64,000 bases of DNA from Rhodothermales bacterium (GTDB lineage: Bacteria > Bacteroidota > Rhodothermia > Rhodothermales > JAHQVL01): the NCBI GenBank assembly GCA_041391505.1, contig JAWKNW010000009.1:62001-126000 (forward strand), in the 5' to 3' direction. Numbering within the stretch: position 1 is the stretch's first letter; each line of letters begins with the position of its first letter. Below, piece by piece: positions 61,954 through 64,000 of this stretch. The notes beneath the pieces were generated by a model that worked only from the letters and a program-made list of their open reading frames with translations, did not search any database and was not told the origin of the DNA. Position numbers and translations under genes: made by a program.

Positions 61954-62136
61954 TCGGTCGGAATCCCAACAACGGCCCGGGGCGGAGACGCCTCGCCGGC
62001 CGGCACTTCGGACAAACCGAATACATGCTCGATCATCGATACGCATGGCGGAAGGAGAGCGATAACGAGGCGTGAGGGAGACCTTTCCCTCGGTGTTCTG
62101 TCCAGCCGCGCGTGGTGTCGAAAGGAGAGCAATCAC

Positions 62137-64000
62137 ATGTATACCCCCCTCGGGGTTTCGTCCAAGAATATGAATCAATTAGAGAGAAAAAGACGCGTTT
62201 CGCAGCCCCTGGTGCCTGCCGAACGCCCCGTGTCCAACGGGGCGGTGTATCCGGCCGTGGCTGCGCCTGAAAAGACGTCTATCGACGTCGGCGAGATCTT
62301 TAATACCATTCGCCAGGGCAAGTGGATCATCCTGGTGACCTGCATGCTCATCTCCGCCGGCATCGTCGCCTATAAATTTACCGAGACGCCGTTGTTCGAG
62401 GCGTCGAGCCTGGTTTCCATCGCGTCGAACAAGTCGTCCACCACCTCGCCGACCGACCGGCTCTCGGCCTACAGCGTCAATGTCTACACCCAGGCGGACG
62501 AACTCAGCTTCCTGAACAACTCGGGCGAGCTGAGCCGGCGTGTGGCGCAGCGGCTCATCGAAGTGGCCGACGCGCTCGGCTCGAACGCCTATTTCTCGGT
62601 GCTCCACGCGCCGGAAGGCAGCCCGCCGCTCACGCTCGAGGAAATCGCCTTGCGCATCCGGATCCGGGTGCTGTTCATGCCCTCGGAGCAGAACATGATC
62701 ACCATCAAGGCGATCAGCCCGTCGCAGGTGGAGGCCGTGCGGCTGGCCAACCTGTACGCGCAGGAATATCAGCTGATGGACAAGGAGCGCAGCCGCGCGC
62801 GGCTCGTGCAGGCCCGTCAGTTCGTGCAGGAGCTTCTCTCGAAGCGCCGGGAGGAGCTGGCGGCCCTCGACTACCGCTGGGAAGCCATGTTCAGCAACAG
62901 CGAGACGATTTCGGGCGGCAGCACGGGTGAGCTGTTCCTGACGCAATACGCCACGCTCACGGCGGATCTGGAGAGCAAGGAACTGCAGCTCGAGACCGAG
63001 AAACGGTCCCGCGACCACCTCGTCGAGGAATACGAGCGCGTCGCGCCCGGCCTCGTCGAGCAGGTCAGCTCGGGCATCGACCGGGAGATCACGGCGCTGC
63101 AGGACCGCATCGCCGAGCTCAAGATGGACGCCGAGGAATATTACATCCACGACCCGTCGCGCCGCGGCCGCGAGGCCGAAATTCCGGAGCTGAACGAGAT
63201 CATCGTCGGCATCAAGAACCTGGAGGAGCGGAAGAATTCGCTGGCGCAGCAGCTGGTGCGGGAGACCCTCAGCGCCGGCAACGCCACCACGCGCGGCACC
63301 GTCGAACCGCTCAGCTATGCGACGCAGCTCAAGGCGCAGATCCTGACGAAGGATATCACGATCAACGAACTCACGCTGACCGTGAGCGCGCTGCGCCGGC
63401 GGGTTGCCGAGGCCGAAAAGAAGCTGCGGATCATCCCGACGATGACGCTCGAACGCCAGCAGCTGGAGCGCGAGCGCGCGGTGGTGGAGCAGGGCTACAA
63501 GACGCTCCAGTCCGAATTGCAGCAGGCCGAAATCGCCGAGCAGTCGGACATCGGCAACGTCTCGATCATCCGCGAGGCGCAGCAGCCGCTGCCGGTCGGC
63601 AGCGACCTGACGCAGAGCCTGATCCTGGGTCTGCTGCTCGGGCTCGGCTTCGGGACGGGTCTGGCGTTCGTCCGCAAGGCCGTCGATCGCCGCGTGGCGC
63701 GGCCGGCCGATGTGCGCGACATGGGCTTCCAGCTGGTGGGCGTCATCCCCGAGATGCAGCGCGACATCAAGGAGTCGCATGGCGGCAGCGAGCTGGTCGA
63801 ATACAACGGCGCCCAGCTCAGCGCGCACCTGGTGGCGGCGCTCCAGCCGACGTCGTCGATCGCCGAGAACTACCGGCTCACGCGCACCAACATCGATTTT
63901 CTGTTCGAGGACAACCCGCCGCAGGTGGTGCTGATCACCAGCCCCGAAGCCGGCGACGGCAAGACGGTCACCTCGGTCAACCTCGCCATCACGATGGCGG
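62137..64000 (+). CDS. Wzc-like polysaccharide co-polymerase / tyrosine autokinase, 3' end outside window
   Basis: The 621 visible residues begin at the ATG at 62137 with AGGAG about 8 bases upstream. A Wzz-type domain starts with a membrane helix at about 68-85 (WIILVTCMLISAGIVAYKF), followed by a long periplasmic coiled-coil-rich region (about 215-485), and a second membrane helix at about 495-512 (SLILGLLLGLGFGTGLAFV). The cytoplasmic BY-kinase domain begins near residue 560, with the Walker A motif SPEAGDGKTVTSVNLA at about 607-622, cut by the window edge. The kinase controls exopolysaccharide polymerisation. It lies 183 bases after the glycosylphosphotransferase. Confidence 0.94.
   Translation, partial: MYTPLGVSSKNMNQLERKRRVSQPLVPAERPVSNGAVYPAVAAPEKTSIDVGEIFNTIRQGKWIILVTCMLISAGIVAYKFTETPLFEASSLVSIASNKSSTTSPTDRLSAYSVNVYTQADELSFLNNSGELSRRVAQRLIEVADALGSNAYFSVLHAPEGSPPLTLEEIALRIRIRVLFMPSEQNMITIKAISPSQVEAVRLANLYAQEYQLMDKERSRARLVQARQFVQELLSKRREELAALDYRWEAMFSNSETISGGSTGELFLTQYATLTADLESKELQLETEKRSRDHLVEEYERVAPGLVEQVSSGIDREITALQDRIAELKMDAEEYYIHDPSRRGREAEIPELNEIIVGIKNLEERKNSLAQQLVRETLSAGNATTRGTVEPLSYATQLKAQILTKDITINELTLTVSALRRRVAEAEKKLRIIPTMTLERQQLERERAVVEQGYKTLQSELQQAEIAEQSDIGNVSIIREAQQPLPVGSDLTQSLILGLLLGLGFGTGLAFVRKAVDRRVARPADVRDMGFQLVGVIPEMQRDIKESHGGSELVEYNGAQLSAHLVAALQPTSSIAENYRLTRTNIDFLFEDNPPQVVLITSPEAGDGKTVTSVNLAITMA

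Overview
The window is about 64 kb of GC-rich bacterial chromosome with densely packed genes on both strands. I recognise no RNA genes, insertion sequences, phage genes or CRISPR arrays. Several features suggest a member of the Rhodothermota (Rhodothermales) or a close relative of Bacteroidota. These are a secreted protein with a type IX secretion (Por) C-terminal sorting domain, many starts without a clear Shine-Dalgarno sequence, a Na+-translocating NADH:quinone reductase, a fused isobutyryl-CoA mutase, and a lactate-dehydrogenase-like malate dehydrogenase. This placement is inferred from gene content; no 16S gene is present.

Layout. 1-3.1 kb: nqrA, nqrB and partial nqrC on the minus strand. 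3.3-13.9 kb: housekeeping genes, namely mdh, a SixA-like phosphatase, a DEDDh exonuclease/GIY-YIG fusion, folD, a Na+/H+ antiporter, an H1-like basic DNA-binding protein, sodA and a phosphopantetheinyl transferase. 13.9-17.3 kb: the fused mutase icmF. 17.4-20.6 kb: a three-gene minus-strand operon of N-terminally anchored, pilin/PilX-like envelope proteins with a G-quadruplex motif just upstream. 20.7-31.8 kb: a lipoprotein, an alpha-2-macroglobulin, PbpC, a PPK2 kinase and a lipoprotein metallopeptidase. 31.9-33.1 kb: a HipA-like kinase with a DUF3037 partner. 33.3-37.7 kb: a T9SS-sorted repeat protein, an orphan PIN protein, an HDOD protein and a serine beta-lactamase-family protein. 37.8-42.1 kb: an acetate module of acs, DUF4212 and a sodium:solute symporter. 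42.2-47.1 kb: small membrane, regulatory and enzyme genes. 47-53.5 kb: a minus-strand run of a BadF/NAGK-type kinase, a penicillin-acylase homologue, PolX, an S24-type peptidase and a nucleotidyltransferase. 54-58.8 kb: a PAS/GAF histidine kinase and two paralogous NarL-type response regulators. 59.2-64 kb: the start of an exopolysaccharide locus with a glycosyltransferase, a polyprenyl-phosphate glycosylphosphotransferase and a Wzc-like co-polymerase/tyrosine kinase that runs off the window.

The most unusual signal lies outside the genes. At least seven intergenic spaces, usually directly after a stop codon, hold arrays of a short word followed by arrays of its reverse complement. The words differ between sites (AGGTTCC-, AAATCGC-, CATCCTG-like) but the architecture is the same, so long imperfect hairpins are predicted at each. 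Other points worth attention are three proteins whose family catalytic residues appear lost (PolX polymerase site, penicillin-acylase nucleophile, PIN third acidic residue), a 30-bp perfect palindrome after sodA, and a 7-3-7 inverted repeat before the second response regulator.
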